Of a stretch of DNA of 64,000 bases, positions 36,705-45,499 are shown piece by piece. The notes beneath the pieces are model-generated. The model worked only from the letters and a program-made list of their open reading frames with translations. It was not told the origin of the DNA and did no database searches. Where the stretch lies: NCBI RefSeq assembly GCF_000422945.1, contig NZ_AUHA01000002.1, positions 682,001 to 746,000 on the forward strand, written 5' to 3'. Source of the stretch: Daejeonella oryzae DSM 19973. GTDB lineage: Bacteria > Bacteroidota > Bacteroidia > Sphingobacteriales > Sphingobacteriaceae. Made by a program: the position numbers and the translations under genes. Positions within the stretch are counted from its first letter, which is position 1. Every line of letters starts with the position of its first letter.

Positions 36705-37646
36705 ATGACATTGGTACAACTTGAATATATTGTGGCATTGGATACTTACAGAAATTTTGTTTTAGCTGCTGAAAAGTGCTTTGTTACACAACCTACCTTA
36801 AGCATGCAGATTCAAAAGCTCGAAGATTCCTTGGGTGTTAAGCTTTTTGACAGAAGCAAGCAGCCTGTAATTCCCACTGATATAGGTTTAGAAATTATTG
36901 AGCAGGCACGAATTGTATTAAATGAAAGCTACAAACTCAAAGAAGTTATCTCAGATAGAAAAGGAGATATCAAGGGCGAATTAAAAATTGGTGTAATTCC
37001 AACAATTGCTCCTTACCTTTTACCAAAAGTGATTTTAAATTTTATGAAAAAATTCCCTCAGGTACAGCTAATGATCTGGGAATATACTACTGAAAAAATT
37101 ATCCAGGACCTGAAAAACGGAATTTTGGATTGCGGATTACTTTCCACTCCGCTGGATGATAGTTCATTAAAAGAAATACCTCTTTTTTATGAAAACTTTG
37201 TTGTGTATGCTTCCAAATCAAGCAATTTGGCTACTAAAAAAAATATAACATCCAAGGATATTAATCTGGATGAATTATGGCTTCTTAACGAAGGCCATTG
37301 CATGAGAAATCAGGTTCTGAATATCTGCAATTATAAAAAAAGCGGATCGGTATTTAAAAATTTTGAATACTATACAGGCAGTATAGAAACGCTAAAAAGA
37401 ATGGTTGATTTAAATAGCGGCGTGACGATATTACCTGAATTATCATTAGTTGATTTTACGCCACGCCAACTTGAAAGAGTGCATCATTTTAAATCTCCCG
37501 AACCTTCACGGGAGATCAGCCTGGTGATTCATAGAAATTTCCTGAAAAGGAATCTAATCAATATTCTTCAGAATGAAATTATGGACATTGTCCCAAAATC
37601 ATTACGCAGTAAGAAGAAGAAAGAAATTATGGAAATATATTCTTGA
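36705..37646 (+). CDS. oxyR: LysR-type peroxide sensor OxyR
   Basis: A 313-residue transcription factor. The N-terminal winged helix (~1-60) has FVLAAEKCFVTQPTLSMQIQKLEDSLG. The C-terminal effector domain contains GHCMRNQVLNIC, whose two cysteines fall at residues 199 and 208, the same numbers as the E. coli OxyR redox pair. The match in motif and spacing makes peroxide sensing by disulfide formation very likely. Divergent from katA; the intergenic region has an OxyR-like palindrome. It ends directly next to the convergent small lipoprotein gene. Confidence 0.93.
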   Translation: MTLVQLEYIVALDTYRNFVLAAEKCFVTQPTLSMQIQKLEDSLGVKLFDRSKQPVIPTDIGLEIIEQARIVLNESYKLKEVISDRKGDIKGELKIGVIPTIAPYLLPKVILNFMKKFPQVQLMIWEYTTEKIIQDLKNGILDCGLLSTPLDDSSLKEIPLFYENFVVYASKSSNLATKKNITSKDINLDELWLLNEGHCMRNQVLNICNYKKSGSVFKNFEYYTGSIETLKRMVDLNSGVTILPELSLVDFTPRQLERVHHFKSPEPSREISLVIHRNFLKRNLINILQNEIMDIVPKSLRSKKKKEIMEIYS

Positions 37647-37814
37647 TTAACCTCTTCCGCGGAAGCGAGAAATAATCCAGATAATAATTGCAATAATGAT
37701 TACAACTGCAATAATTCCTGTGTAAGCACCTGCTTTAAAAATGCCGCCAATTAAATCACAGCTTGAAAGAAGGGTAACAACTAAAAGGGCTGTTAATGAG
37801 TATATTTTTCTCAT
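37647..37814 (-). CDS. Small lipoprotein/membrane peptide
   Basis: A 55-residue open frame, below most length cut-offs. The N-terminus is a lipoprotein signal (MRKIYSLTALLVVTLLSSC, Cys at ~19). Then comes DLIGGIFKAGAYTG, one strongly hydrophobic helix (GIIAVVIIIAIIIWII) and a basic Arg-Gly tail. Short Bacteroidota proteins of this plan are common but uncharacterised; I do not know the function. Its stop directly abuts the oxyR stop from the other strand. It lies between oxyR and sod; whether it is part of the stress response is not known. Confidence 0.7.
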   Translation of the reverse strand: MRKIYSLTALLVVTLLSSCDLIGGIFKAGAYTGIIAVVIIIAIIIWIISRFRGRG

Positions 37815-37828
37815 GATATTAAAATAAA

Positions 37829-37853
37829 AATGGTGTACTATTAATACACCATT
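37829..37853 (-). terminator. Intrinsic terminator of the sod gene
   Basis: A perfect 9-bp stem AATGGTGTA / TACACCATT has a 7-nt loop, with A-rich bases on the left reading as U on the minus strand. It lies 26 bases past the sod stop. Confidence 0.75.
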
Positions 37854-37878
37854 TTATTCTAAATGTTTGCTTGTGACT

Positions 37879-38490
37879 TTATTTTTTTGCTTGTGCAAAA
37901 CGATCAGCTACCTCTTTCCAATTAACTACATTCCAGAAAGCAGAAATATAATCCGGACGCTTATTTTGATACTTAAGGTAATAAGCGTGCTCCCATACGT
38001 CCATTCCAAGTATAGGAATTCCTTTTACTTCAGCAACATCCATTAAGGGATTATCCTGATTTGGAGTTGAAGAAACTTGAAGTTTGCCTGCAGCATCTAC
38101 TGTTAACCACGCCCAACCAGATCCAAAACGAGTTGCTCCGGCTTCAGCGAATTTCTTTTTAAAATCTTCGAAAGAACCAAATGCATTATTAATAGCTTCT
38201 TCTAAATCTCCGCCAGGATTTCCGCCACCATTTGGAGACATAATTGTCCAATACAAAGTATGATTAAAGTGGCCGCCACCATTATTTCTAACAGCCATAG
38301 GATATTGTGAAATGTTTTTTAGAATCTCTTCTATATCCCGTTTTTCCCCATCTGTTCCGGCTAATGCCTTATTCAGGTTATCCACATACGCCTGATGATG
38401 TTTGCCGTGATGGATTTCCATTGTCATCTTATCGATATGTGGTTCTAAAGCGTCGGTAGCGTATGCTAACGCAGGTAATTCAAATGCCAT
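37879..38490 (-). CDS. Superoxide dismutase, Fe/Mn family
   Basis: It dismutates superoxide to peroxide and oxygen. The 203 residues match the family. The four metal ligands are visible: His in [13 protein letters not shown], His in [10 protein letters not shown], and Asp and His in [16 protein letters not shown]. The metal (Fe, Mn or either) cannot be called from sequence by eye. There is no signal peptide, so it is cytosolic. It has its own promoter and terminator and lies with katA and oxyR, giving a compact oxidative stress group. Confidence 0.95.
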   Translation of the reverse strand: MAFELPALAYATDALEPHIDKMTMEIHHGKHHQAYVDNLNKALAGTDGEKRDIEEILKNISQYPMAVRNNGGGHFNHTLYWTIMSPNGGGNPGGDLEEAINNAFGSFEDFKKKFAEAGATRFGSGWAWLTVDAAGKLQVSSTPNQDNPLMDVAEVKGIPILGMDVWEHAYYLKYQNKRPDYISAFWNVVNWKEVADRFAQAKK

Positions 38491-38529
38491 GTGCTTATTG
38501 TTTAAAGTTTTGTAAAAAATATACTAACA

Positions 38530-38537
38530 CAAATATA
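38530..38537 (-). promoter_or_regulatory. -7 element of the sod gene
   Basis: The minus strand reads TATATTTG (TAnnTTTG), 40 bases before the ATG at 38490. The -33 box is not clear. Confidence 0.5.
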
Positions 38538-38562
38538 AGCTTGTATACAGAGAATTGTTCTA

Positions 38563-39042
38563 TTAAGAATTAAGTTTATTCCGCTTGCTTATAAAAAAAT
38601 CTTTAATAAGCTGAGAGCATTCCAATTCTAAAATGCCTTTCATAATCTCAGTTTTAGGATGTGTTAATTTTTGATTGATTTGTGAAAAGCCCCGTTGAGG
38701 ATCAGAAGCACCATAAACAATTTTACTTATTTGAGTCCAGTAAGCCGCCCCTGCACACATTACACAGGGTTCTATAGTAACATATAATGTACAATCTTTT
38801 AGATATTTGGCGCCAATATAATTGGCAGCAGCTGTAAAAGCCTGCATCTCTGCATGCGCAGTAACATCGTTTAATCTTTCGGTTAAGTTATGACCTCTAC
38901 CAATAATCTTTCCATTATGAACAACTACTGCTCCTATTGGGACTTCGTCCAATTCAAGAGCCAGATTTGCTTCTTTTAATGCTTCTTTCATGAAGAATTC
39001 ATTTGCGAATGCATCATCCTGTTCAAAATTTATATACCTCAT
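38563..39042 (-). CDS. tadA: tRNA-type adenosine deaminase (TadA-like)
   Basis: A 159-residue zinc deaminase that probably makes inosine at position 34 of tRNA-Arg. Zinc-binding motifs are HAEMQA (His, catalytic Glu) and PCVMCAGA (two Cys). The N-terminus FMKEALKEANLALELDEVPIGAVVV and the segment VYGASDPQRG support TadA rather than guanine or cytidine deaminase. It is 71 bases upstream of sod on the same strand and 34 bases after the csaA-like gene. Confidence 0.9.
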   Translation of the reverse strand: MRYINFEQDDAFANEFFMKEALKEANLALELDEVPIGAVVVHNGKIIGRGHNLTERLNDVTAHAEMQAFTAAANYIGAKYLKDCTLYVTIEPCVMCAGAAYWTQISKIVYGASDPQRGFSQINQKLTHPKTEIMKGILELECSQLIKDFFISKRNKLNS

Positions 39043-39076
39043 CTAAAATTGTATTATTAAAAATGTTAGAAACTGT

Positions 39077-39412
39077 TTAAATTAACAAAGTACCATTCGG
39101 AACAGATTTATCTGTTGAAGCAAGAACAATATTTCCTGCAGAATCCGTGAAACCTGTGATTAAAAATTGGGATATAAAGTTGGCGATTTGTTTAGGCGCA
39201 AAATTCGTAACTCCAATAATTTGTTTTCCGGGCAATTCAGCTATTGTGTAATTCTTTGTAATCTGAGCACTGCTCCACCGTATCCCAAAATCTCCGAAAT
39301 CAACTTTAATTTTATAAGCTCCCTTTTTGGCCTCCGGGAAAGGCTGAACTTCAACTATGGTTCCGGCCCTTAATTCTACTTTTTCAAAATCGGGCCACGT
39401 AATGTTTTCCAT
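39077..39412 (-). CDS. csaA: CsaA-like tRNA-binding domain protein
   Basis: A 111-residue single-domain OB-fold protein of the tRNA_bind family. It matches CsaA by DFEKVELRAGTIVEVQPFPEAKKGAYKIKVDFG-type features, for example FEKVELRAGTIV and ITKNYTIAELPGKQIIGVTNF. CsaA is proposed to be a secretion chaperone or RNA binder, with the role uncertain. The start is the ATG at 39412; a TTG two codons upstream gives no benefit. It lies upstream of tadA. Confidence 0.85.
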   Translation of the reverse strand: MENITWPDFEKVELRAGTIVEVQPFPEAKKGAYKIKVDFGDFGIRWSSAQITKNYTIAELPGKQIIGVTNFAPKQIANFISQFLITGFTDSAGNIVLASTDKSVPNGTLLI

Positions 39413-39507
39413 GGTCAAAGTTAATAATAACTATAAGGCAGGCACAAGTAAGTTTGATTCTCCGGAATATTTAGATTAGCGTTGATTAATAATCGTTCAC
39501 GCTGACT

Positions 39508-39537
39508 GTTGATTCTTAAAATTGTATAGTAGCTTTG
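39508..39537 (+). promoter_or_regulatory. Promoter of the rRNA methyltransferase gene
   Basis: GTTG, 18 nt, TAGCTTTG, ending 4 bases before the ATG at 39542. With this geometry the transcript would start at or next to the start codon, that is, be leaderless. Confidence 0.55.
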
Positions 39538-39541
39538 CGCT

Positions 39542-40732
39542 ATGTATTTGGTAAAATTAAAAAAGGGAAAAGAAAAAGCGGTTAAACAATTGCATCCATG
39601 GGTTTTTTCGGGAGCAATAGATCATATTAAAGGCAAACCGGAGAATGGTGAAATTGTAACTGTAGTTGATTATCAAAATGAATTTTTGGCTTACGGATTT
39701 TACAATAATCAATCAAGGGTAGCTGTACGTTTATTGGAGTGGAATTCTGAAACAGAAATAAATGAAGAATGGTGGAGAGACCGGATTAGTAAATCGGTTA
39801 AAGCCCGGCAGGAACTACAGGAAAATAACAACACCAATACATACCGCCTGATTTTTAGTGAAGCTGATTTTTTGCCCGGCCTGATTGTAGATAAATTTGC
39901 CGATTTCTTATCTGTACAAATTTTAACTTCAGGCATTGAAAGATTAAAACCTATCATATTAGATCAGCTTCAAAAATTAGTTAATCCCAAAGGCATATTC
40001 GACCGCAGTGATGCTTCTTCCAGGGCCCATGAGGGTCTGGATGATTCATCAGGAGGAATTTTAACCGGAATTCAACCACCGGAGTTTGTGGATGTCCTTG
40101 AAAATGGAATTCGATACCAGGTAAATATTGCCGATGGACAGAAATCGGGTTTTTATTGTGACCAACGAGATAACCGCCGCTTAGTTGCAGAGCATTCAAA
40201 AGGCAAGCGTGTGTTGGATTGTTTCAGCTATTCAGGGGGTTTTACGCTAAATGCGCTTAAAAATGGAGCTTTAGAAGTGAGTAGTGTAGATAGTTCTGCC
40301 TTGGCGCTTGAGACTCTTAAAAAAAATATCGAGCTAAATGGCTTTGGTCAGAGCAAACACCGGGAGTTTCAATCAGATGTAAATAAGCAAATGCGTGTAT
40401 TCCGCGAAAGCGGTGAGAAATTTGATATAATTATACTTGATCCTCCTAAATATGCGCCTTCACGCTCATCATTAACAAAAGCATCCAGAGCTTACAAAGA
40501 CCTGAACCGTACCGCCATGCATTTGCTTGAAAGCGGCGGACTTTTAGCAACATTTTCATGCTCGGGGGCTGTAGATATAAGTTTATTTAAACAGATACTT
40601 GCCTGGGCAGCATTAGATGCACACAAAGAAGTTCAATTTATAGATCAGTTCTCTCAACCAGAAGATCATCCGGTTAGGTCTTCCTTTCCCGAAGGAGAAT
40701 ATCTCAAAGGATTACTTTGCAGAGTTATCTGA
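39542..40732 (+). CDS. rlmI: 23S rRNA methyltransferase, RlmI-like
   Basis: A SAM-dependent rRNA 5-methylcytosine methyltransferase of 396 residues. It has an N-terminal PUA domain (~1-75, LKKGKEKAVKQLHPWVFSGAI), a linker, then the Rossmann methyltransferase with RVLDCFSYSGGFTLNAL (~220) and a DPP catalytic-type motif in ILDPPKYAPSRSSL. The signature region FSCSGAVD lies near residue 340. RlmI modifies C1962 of 23S rRNA in E. coli; equating the exact site here is inference. It is a single gene with its own promoter. Confidence 0.88.
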   Translation: MYLVKLKKGKEKAVKQLHPWVFSGAIDHIKGKPENGEIVTVVDYQNEFLAYGFYNNQSRVAVRLLEWNSETEINEEWWRDRISKSVKARQELQENNNTNTYRLIFSEADFLPGLIVDKFADFLSVQILTSGIERLKPIILDQLQKLVNPKGIFDRSDASSRAHEGLDDSSGGILTGIQPPEFVDVLENGIRYQVNIADGQKSGFYCDQRDNRRLVAEHSKGKRVLDCFSYSGGFTLNALKNGALEVSSVDSSALALETLKKNIELNGFGQSKHREFQSDVNKQMRVFRESGEKFDIIILDPPKYAPSRSSLTKASRAYKDLNRTAMHLLESGGLLATFSCSGAVDISLFKQILAWAALDAHKEVQFIDQFSQPEDHPVRSSFPEGEYLKGLLCRVI

Positions 40733-40805
40733 TAAATTCACAAAAGAGCTTCATCCCGGAAAAATTTTATTTCAGGATGAAGCTATACTTAGATTATAAG
40801 GTTTT

Positions 40806-41606
40806 CTAAACTTTATGCTCTACATGTTTTGGTTCTGTAGGCACATTGTGCAAATGAACCGGCTTTTTAGATGATTTTTTCATCTTCAGATTGAGCATCT
40901 CTACAAGAATAGAAAAAGCCATTGCAAAATAAATATATCCTTTAGGAATATGCTGCTCAAATCCTTCTGCCAATAGAGAAACTCCAATTAATAAAAGGAA
41001 AGATAAAGCCAGCATTTTAACTGTTGGATGTTTATTCACAAAATTACTGATACCGCTTGCAGATACCATCATCACTCCTACAGCAATTATTACTGCGGCA
41101 ATCATAACGCCGATATGATCAGCCATACCTACTGCGGTAATCACAGAATCGAGTGAGAAAACTATATCCAGCATTAATATCTGGATAATTACTCCGGAGA
41201 AGGTAACTACACCTCTTGTTTCTACAGTACCATTCTCCCCTTCTAATTTCTCATGAATTTCTGCGGTGCTTTTATAAATTAAAAATAATCCACCGATTAT
41301 CAGAATCAAATCACGTCCGGATATTTTAAGTTTTTCAAACCAATCGCCGGAAGTTAATCCAACCCAGTCTCCCATACTAAACAGCGGCTTGACAAGGGTC
41401 ATAATCCATGTTAATGAAAGCAATAGAAGAATACGTGTAACCATGGCTAATGCTAAACCAACCTGCCGGGCTTTTTTCTGCTTATTTTCCGGAAGCTTAC
41501 TAGCCATTATGGAAATAAATATGATATTATCTATTCCCAATACAATTTCGAGTACAGTTAATGTGATTAAAGATATCCAGATTTCAGGATTTGAGATCCA
41601 CTCCAT
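40806..41606 (-). CDS. TerC family integral membrane protein
   Basis: A 266-residue membrane protein of the TerC family, with about seven or eight hydrophobic helices. Family acidic membrane motifs are LEIVLGIDNIIFISIMA and LDIVFSLDSVITAVGMADH, each with Asp/Glu in helices thought to handle metal ions. TerC proteins are linked to tellurite resistance, metal (Mn) export or metalation of exoenzymes; the job here is not known. It ends in a basic, His-rich tail. It stands alone, convergent with the rRNA methyltransferase. Confidence 0.88.
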   Translation of the reverse strand: MEWISNPEIWISLITLTVLEIVLGIDNIIFISIMASKLPENKQKKARQVGLALAMVTRILLLLSLTWIMTLVKPLFSMGDWVGLTSGDWFEKLKISGRDLILIIGGLFLIYKSTAEIHEKLEGENGTVETRGVVTFSGVIIQILMLDIVFSLDSVITAVGMADHIGVMIAAVIIAVGVMMVSASGISNFVNKHPTVKMLALSFLLLIGVSLLAEGFEQHIPKGYIYFAMAFSILVEMLNLKMKKSSKKPVHLHNVPTEPKHVEHKV

Positions 41607-41664
41607 ATAATTTGATTAATCCCAAAAATACCAAAGAATTTTCCACACATACAACAATAAAAGA

Positions 41665-41692
41665 AAACCTTTTAGGTTTAGCTAAAAGGTTT
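41665..41692 (-). terminator. Intrinsic terminator of the sigma/anti-sigma/DUF4097 operon
   Basis: An 11-bp perfect stem AAACCTTTTAG / CTAAAAGGTTT has a 6-nt loop, 21 bases past the DUF4097 stop; the left flank is A-rich, reading as U on the minus strand. Confidence 0.75.
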
Positions 41693-41712
41693 GTAAAAAG
41701 AAGCTGGAAATA

Positions 41713-42918
41713 TTACAGAAACCGCACACCTCCATAATTGGATTTTATTAGAATTCGGGAATCTGAGCCTTTACCGACACGCCCTTTATAATTTTTAGTA
41801 GGATTCCATCCTTTGGTGTTTTCATCAGGAGTTTTGCTGCTGATACTAATTTTTCCATCATCAAAATTAAATCCCGCATAACTTACGGTAACATCGAAAT
41901 TAAAATCGGCATCATCAGCAAGGCCTAAAGTAACGCCAGAATACGAAGAGTTAATAATCAGATTCTTTACGTTTTTATCCACTTCATCAATTTTAAATCC
42001 GCCGGTATATGAAATATCAATATTCCCGCTGTTGGTAAGATGAGTGATTTTGGCGCTGCTGTACCTGATATTGGCATTTAAATTATCCGCATTATTTAGC
42101 TTAAGACTTCCGTAGGAAACATCCAGATTACCCGATGAAAATTCTTGTATTGATGCCGAGCCATAACTAACCTTTACCCGGTTAGCGGCATTACTTAAGT
42201 TTTGGGCTGTGAATGATCCATACGAACTATTAATATTAACCGGACCGGAAAGCTCAGGAAGCGACGTACTTCCATATTTATTGTTTATATCCAACGGATT
42301 TTTTGAAGGCATATAAACCGTGTAATTCACCTGCAGCCCGCGACGTTCTTCTTTTCCATTCTTGGAACGCGACCAAAAAAACTTCATGTTGCTCCTGTCG
42401 AATTTGGTTTCGAAACTAATCAGATCAGCGCTACGGGATTCTGAAATAGAAACATTTTCCAATAAATCCTGTGCCTTGTCATCAGAAGCTTCAAATGCTT
42501 TAATTTCTACATCTACTTTAATTTCATTTCTGGACCATGTTTTTACAAGCACAGTTCCATACTGATTGCTGATTGAAAGTTTGTCTTTAGAATCAACGGT
42601 ATATGTTTTATTGATTGTTTTGGTCTTTTCAGATACTTGTTCATATCTATCGGAAACATCAAAAGATGTGTTTAAATTTTCTGACTTAAAGTCCGGATGT
42701 GTTTCATCACCTGCAAGTTTAATGGCCTCCCTAATTTCAAATTCAGCCAATTTATTTACATTGAATTGAGGGGGATTTACTTTCTGAAATTGAAAATTAA
42801 CAACCGATGCTATTTTGGGGTTGATTGTAGAAGCGGGAAATTGCTGTGCAACCAATGTATTGGAACACAAAAACGAAATAGTAATCGCCGAATAAATATT
42901 ATAAACTATGTGTTTCAT
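41713..42918 (-). CDS. Secreted DUF4097 beta-strand repeat protein
   Basis: A 401-residue exported protein: signal peptide with a hydrophobic core (ITISFLCSNTLVAQQ), then a beta-helix-type region of about 230 residues made of repeating short strands with Ser, Asn and Gly (for example INSSYGSFTAQNLS, VSYGSASIQEFSSG, NINNKYGSTSL). DUF4097-like proteins are putative adhesins or envelope sensors, mostly uncharacterised. Its start overlaps the stop of the anti-sigma gene by 20 bases, so translation is coupled. The operon order suggests it is a target of, or signal input to, the sigma system. Confidence 0.85.
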   Translation of the reverse strand: MKHIVYNIYSAITISFLCSNTLVAQQFPASTINPKIASVVNFQFQKVNPPQFNVNKLAEFEIREAIKLAGDETHPDFKSENLNTSFDVSDRYEQVSEKTKTINKTYTVDSKDKLSISNQYGTVLVKTWSRNEIKVDVEIKAFEASDDKAQDLLENVSISESRSADLISFETKFDRSNMKFFWSRSKNGKEERRGLQVNYTVYMPSKNPLDINNKYGSTSLPELSGPVNINSSYGSFTAQNLSNAANRVKVSYGSASIQEFSSGNLDVSYGSLKLNNADNLNANIRYSSAKITHLTNSGNIDISYTGGFKIDEVDKNVKNLIINSSYSGVTLGLADDADFNFDVTVSYAGFNFDDGKISISSKTPDENTKGWNPTKNYKGRVGKGSDSRILIKSNYGGVRFL

Positions 42919-43456
42919 TGTCGTTTTCTTTTTTTGAATTATTGATTTCCTGAATGATGGTTAGTTGCTGCGTCAAAACCTGAGTTTGTATTTGCAAATT
43001 GCGGATCATTGCTTTTACAGTTTCTTCCTGATTTGGGCTATTGGGCAAATCCTTTTTCAACTTTTGGTAATTTTCATCCATTTTTCTGATTTCAGAATTA
43101 AACTCCCTGTATAACTGTGGTTCTGCCTTTTCTATACTTTTTAATTCCATTCGTTTATCTTCAATGAGCGATGCATAATGCATTTGCTGTTTTGCTAGAG
43201 CGGGATCTATATTGGCCAGATCTGTAGCTTCATTATATTGATATTGCCAGATTATTAAGCCTGCACACATAACAATTAAAAAAGCTGCGGCAATCTTAAA
43301 TAACCAGCTTAGTCGGATCAGACGCTCTTTCTTCGGTTGGTTTTTCTGATCTTCATCTAATTGCTTTTCTATTTTATTCCACAAGTCAGCCGGTGGATCA
43401 ATTACATCGAATTCCTTTTTGTTAACCTTTATAAAATTTTCTAAATTATTCTTCAT
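42899..43456 (-). CDS. Probable anti-sigma factor
   Basis: A 185-residue single-helix membrane protein. The N-terminal ~50 residues are cytoplasmic and basic (VIDPPADLWNKIEKQLDEDQ), followed by one membrane helix near residues 50-70 (FKIAAAFLIVMCAGLIIWQY) and a periplasmic C-terminal region with two coiled-coil-like helices (EAVKAMIRNLQIQTQVLTQQL). It sits between an ECF sigma gene and a secreted DUF4097 protein, the usual anti-sigma position. No zinc-type ZAS motif is seen, so the sigma-binding mode is unclear. Anti-sigma function is inferred from position and topology. Confidence 0.7.
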   Translation of the reverse strand: MKNNLENFIKVNKKEFDVIDPPADLWNKIEKQLDEDQKNQPKKERLIRLSWLFKIAAAFLIVMCAGLIIWQYQYNEATDLANIDPALAKQQMHYASLIEDKRMELKSIEKAEPQLYREFNSEIRKMDENYQKLKKDLPNSPNQEETVKAMIRNLQIQTQVLTQQLTIIQEINNSKKENDNETHSL

Positions 43457-43494
43457 CGTATCCTCTCCTTAAACCCCCTTTAAAAAGGGAAATA

Positions 43495-44058
43495 TTAGTT
43501 ATAATGTATTCCCTGATGCTTCAAAATTTCAACAAGTTTTCTGCGAGCCCGCATAAATTGTGTTCTCGAAGTATTTTCACTGATCTTCAGAATATGAGCA
43601 ATTTCTTCATGATCATACCCTTCCAAAAGATACAGGGAAAGTACCACCCGGTAACCATCCGGAAGATGCTGTATAGCCGCTTTTACCTGTTGAACTTTTA
43701 ATTCAAGCTCTTCAAAATCATCGGGTTCTGTATCCGGAAGATCTTCAAGATGTGCATCATCAATAGAAACCAGATCCATTTTTCGTTTCCGCAAATGCGA
43801 GATCGATTTATTAATAACGATCTGTTTCATCCACAGGCCGAAAGTAGTTTCCTGCCGAAAATCTGCAACCCGCCTGAAAGCATCTATGAAGGCTTCCTGC
43901 AAAACATCCGCAGCTTCATCTGCATTGTTTAGTATCCGCAATGCGATATTAAACATGGCTTTTGAATAAAGCTTGTATAAATCGTACTGGGCTTTTCTAC
44001 TTCCTTTTTTGCAATCAACCACCAGGTCGAAATGCTGATCTACATAAATAGCTTCCAA
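43495..44058 (-). CDS. ECF-type RNA polymerase sigma factor
   Basis: A 187-residue extracytoplasmic-function sigma factor. Region 2 has KAMFNIALRILNNADEAADVLQEAFIDAFRRV, with the -10 recognition helix FGLWMKQIVINKSISHLRK. Region 4 has LPDGYRVVLSLYLLEGYDHEEIAHILKISENTSRTQFMRARRKL, the helix-turn-helix for the -35 region; I give these as fragments. The start is TTG at 44058, with an in-frame stop upstream and no better ATG. First gene of the sigma-anti-sigma-DUF4097 operon, with 38 bases to the anti-sigma gene. The signal is unknown. Confidence 0.9.
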   Translation of the reverse strand: MEAIYVDQHFDLVVDCKKGSRKAQYDLYKLYSKAMFNIALRILNNADEAADVLQEAFIDAFRRVADFRQETTFGLWMKQIVINKSISHLRKRKMDLVSIDDAHLEDLPDTEPDDFEELELKVQQVKAAIQHLPDGYRVVLSLYLLEGYDHEEIAHILKISENTSRTQFMRARRKLVEILKHQGIHYN

Positions 44059-44210
44059 AATCTCACATTCTGATTAATAGACGCAAGCGTTAATTAAACG
44101 TTGCATCAGTGATGACTAATTTTAAAAATGCTAAACTAAATGATTCTAAAAAGGGCTTATGTTAATAGAATGTTAATGCACAAAATTGAGAAGGTATTTT
44201 ACAATGGGAT

Positions 44211-44774
44211 TTAATTTGAACCCATAAAGTTATCAATTGCAGATATGGCATTGTTTAACCTTTCCTCATCATTTCCCGAAATCAGTAAATAATCTGCATT
44301 TAAAGATTTCAATTCCTGATGCCAGATCTGCAAAAAATGTTCCCGTAAATGTGGAAAATCACGCAGAGGATCATCCTGCCAGGGTAAATCAATATTCATC
44401 AGCAGATAATAATCATAGCTATGCTGAGGCAGCATTTCTAAAACTTCGGCCGGAGATTTTCCGAAAATATGATCACTCCAAATCTTAACGGTTAAGAATG
44501 TGGTATCACAAATCAAAATCTTATTCGCCTGAGGCAGGAGTTTATTTTCGAGCTCTAATTGTCCGTGAAACATATTTATTTCGTCCTGCCAGTTACAGGG
44601 TTCTGTCAGGCTGTTACAATAATCCCGTGCAAATTCAGGTACCCAGATAGTATTGTAATGTGAGGCCAATTGTTCGGATATAGTTGACTTCCCCGTTGAT
44701 TCAGGGCCTACTATGGCAATTTTTTTAATGATTTCCGAAATTTCAACCCGCACAGAATTACTTAACCCGGTCAT
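44211..44774 (-). CDS. NadR-like ribosylnicotinamide kinase (AAA_28)
   Basis: A 187-residue P-loop kinase, matching the C-terminal ribosylnicotinamide kinase domain of NadR but lacking the DNA-binding and adenylyltransferase domains. Motifs are Walker A GPESTGKST (~22-30), WVPEFARDYC and DTTFLTVKIW. It phosphorylates nicotinamide riboside after import. It starts inside the pnuC stop codon (ATGA), which directly supports coupled transport and phosphorylation. The product is NMN, which needs a separate adenylyltransferase not in the window. Confidence 0.9.
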   Translation of the reverse strand: MTGLSNSVRVEISEIIKKIAIVGPESTGKSTISEQLASHYNTIWVPEFARDYCNSLTEPCNWQDEINMFHGQLELENKLLPQANKILICDTTFLTVKIWSDHIFGKSPAEVLEMLPQHSYDYYLLMNIDLPWQDDPLRDFPHLREHFLQIWHQELKSLNADYLLISGNDEERLNNAISAIDNFMGSN

Positions 44775-45391
44775 ATGTCTTTAAGTTTTAAAGATAGATG
44801 ATAGGATTTTTTCCAATCCAAATATCCGACTACAGCGAGGCCGAGAAAAAGGATGTATAAAAGCGTAGTTAGGGCCAAATCCTTATACAGGTATAATGGC
44901 ACATAGCATATATCAACAATGATCCATAGAATCCAATTTTGCAAAACTTTGCGGGTCATTAAAAATTGAGCTATAAAACTCAGGGATGTGCAAAAGCCGT
45001 CGGCATATGGCACATTAGAATCTGTATAGCTATCTAAAATATATCCCATAAATATTGTCAGCAAAGAAACCCCGGCTATAACTTTTAGTATTTCATTAGT
45101 ATTGAGGCTTACTATAGGTTTGGAATGTTCTTCTTTCAGCTTATGCCAATAATACCAGCCATACGCAGATGTGGCAAGAAAGTAAAGCTGCAAAACTGCA
45201 TCTCCATATAATTTATACTCGTAAAACAGAAAGGCATAAGCCAAAACGCTGATAATTGCAATTGGCCAGTTCCATATATTTTGCCTGGCAGCGAGATACA
45301 CACAAATAAAGCCGGTTATGGTACCCAGCCACTCGAGCCAGGAAGTTGCAATAAGCTGTTTAATTATTAATTCCCAAAAAGAGCTTTCCAA
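44771..45391 (-). CDS. pnuC: Nicotinamide riboside transporter PnuC
   Basis: A 206-residue membrane protein of the PnuC family (SWEET-like fold) with about seven hydrophobic helices. Conserved residues include WLGTITGFICVYLAARQNIWNWPIAI-type features, for example VYLAARQNIWNWP and YGWYYW, and a conserved Trp-rich start. It takes up nicotinamide riboside by facilitated diffusion driven by the following kinase. The start is TTG at 45391: an in-frame stop lies upstream and no ATG fits. Together with the NadR-like gene it forms a two-gene NAD salvage operon. Confidence 0.92.
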   Translation of the reverse strand: MESSFWELIIKQLIATSWLEWLGTITGFICVYLAARQNIWNWPIAIISVLAYAFLFYEYKLYGDAVLQLYFLATSAYGWYYWHKLKEEHSKPIVSLNTNEILKVIAGVSLLTIFMGYILDSYTDSNVPYADGFCTSLSFIAQFLMTRKVLQNWILWIIVDICYVPLYLYKDLALTTLLYILFLGLAVVGYLDWKKSYHLSLKLKDI

Positions 45392-45499
45392 ATCTGTAAT
45401 AAATTATTTATAGTAATACAGGTACGCTGCTGTTTCAAATATCTTATTTATTTGTTGAATAGAGCGAGACAACAACCTGAACCTTTAATTATATAAACA

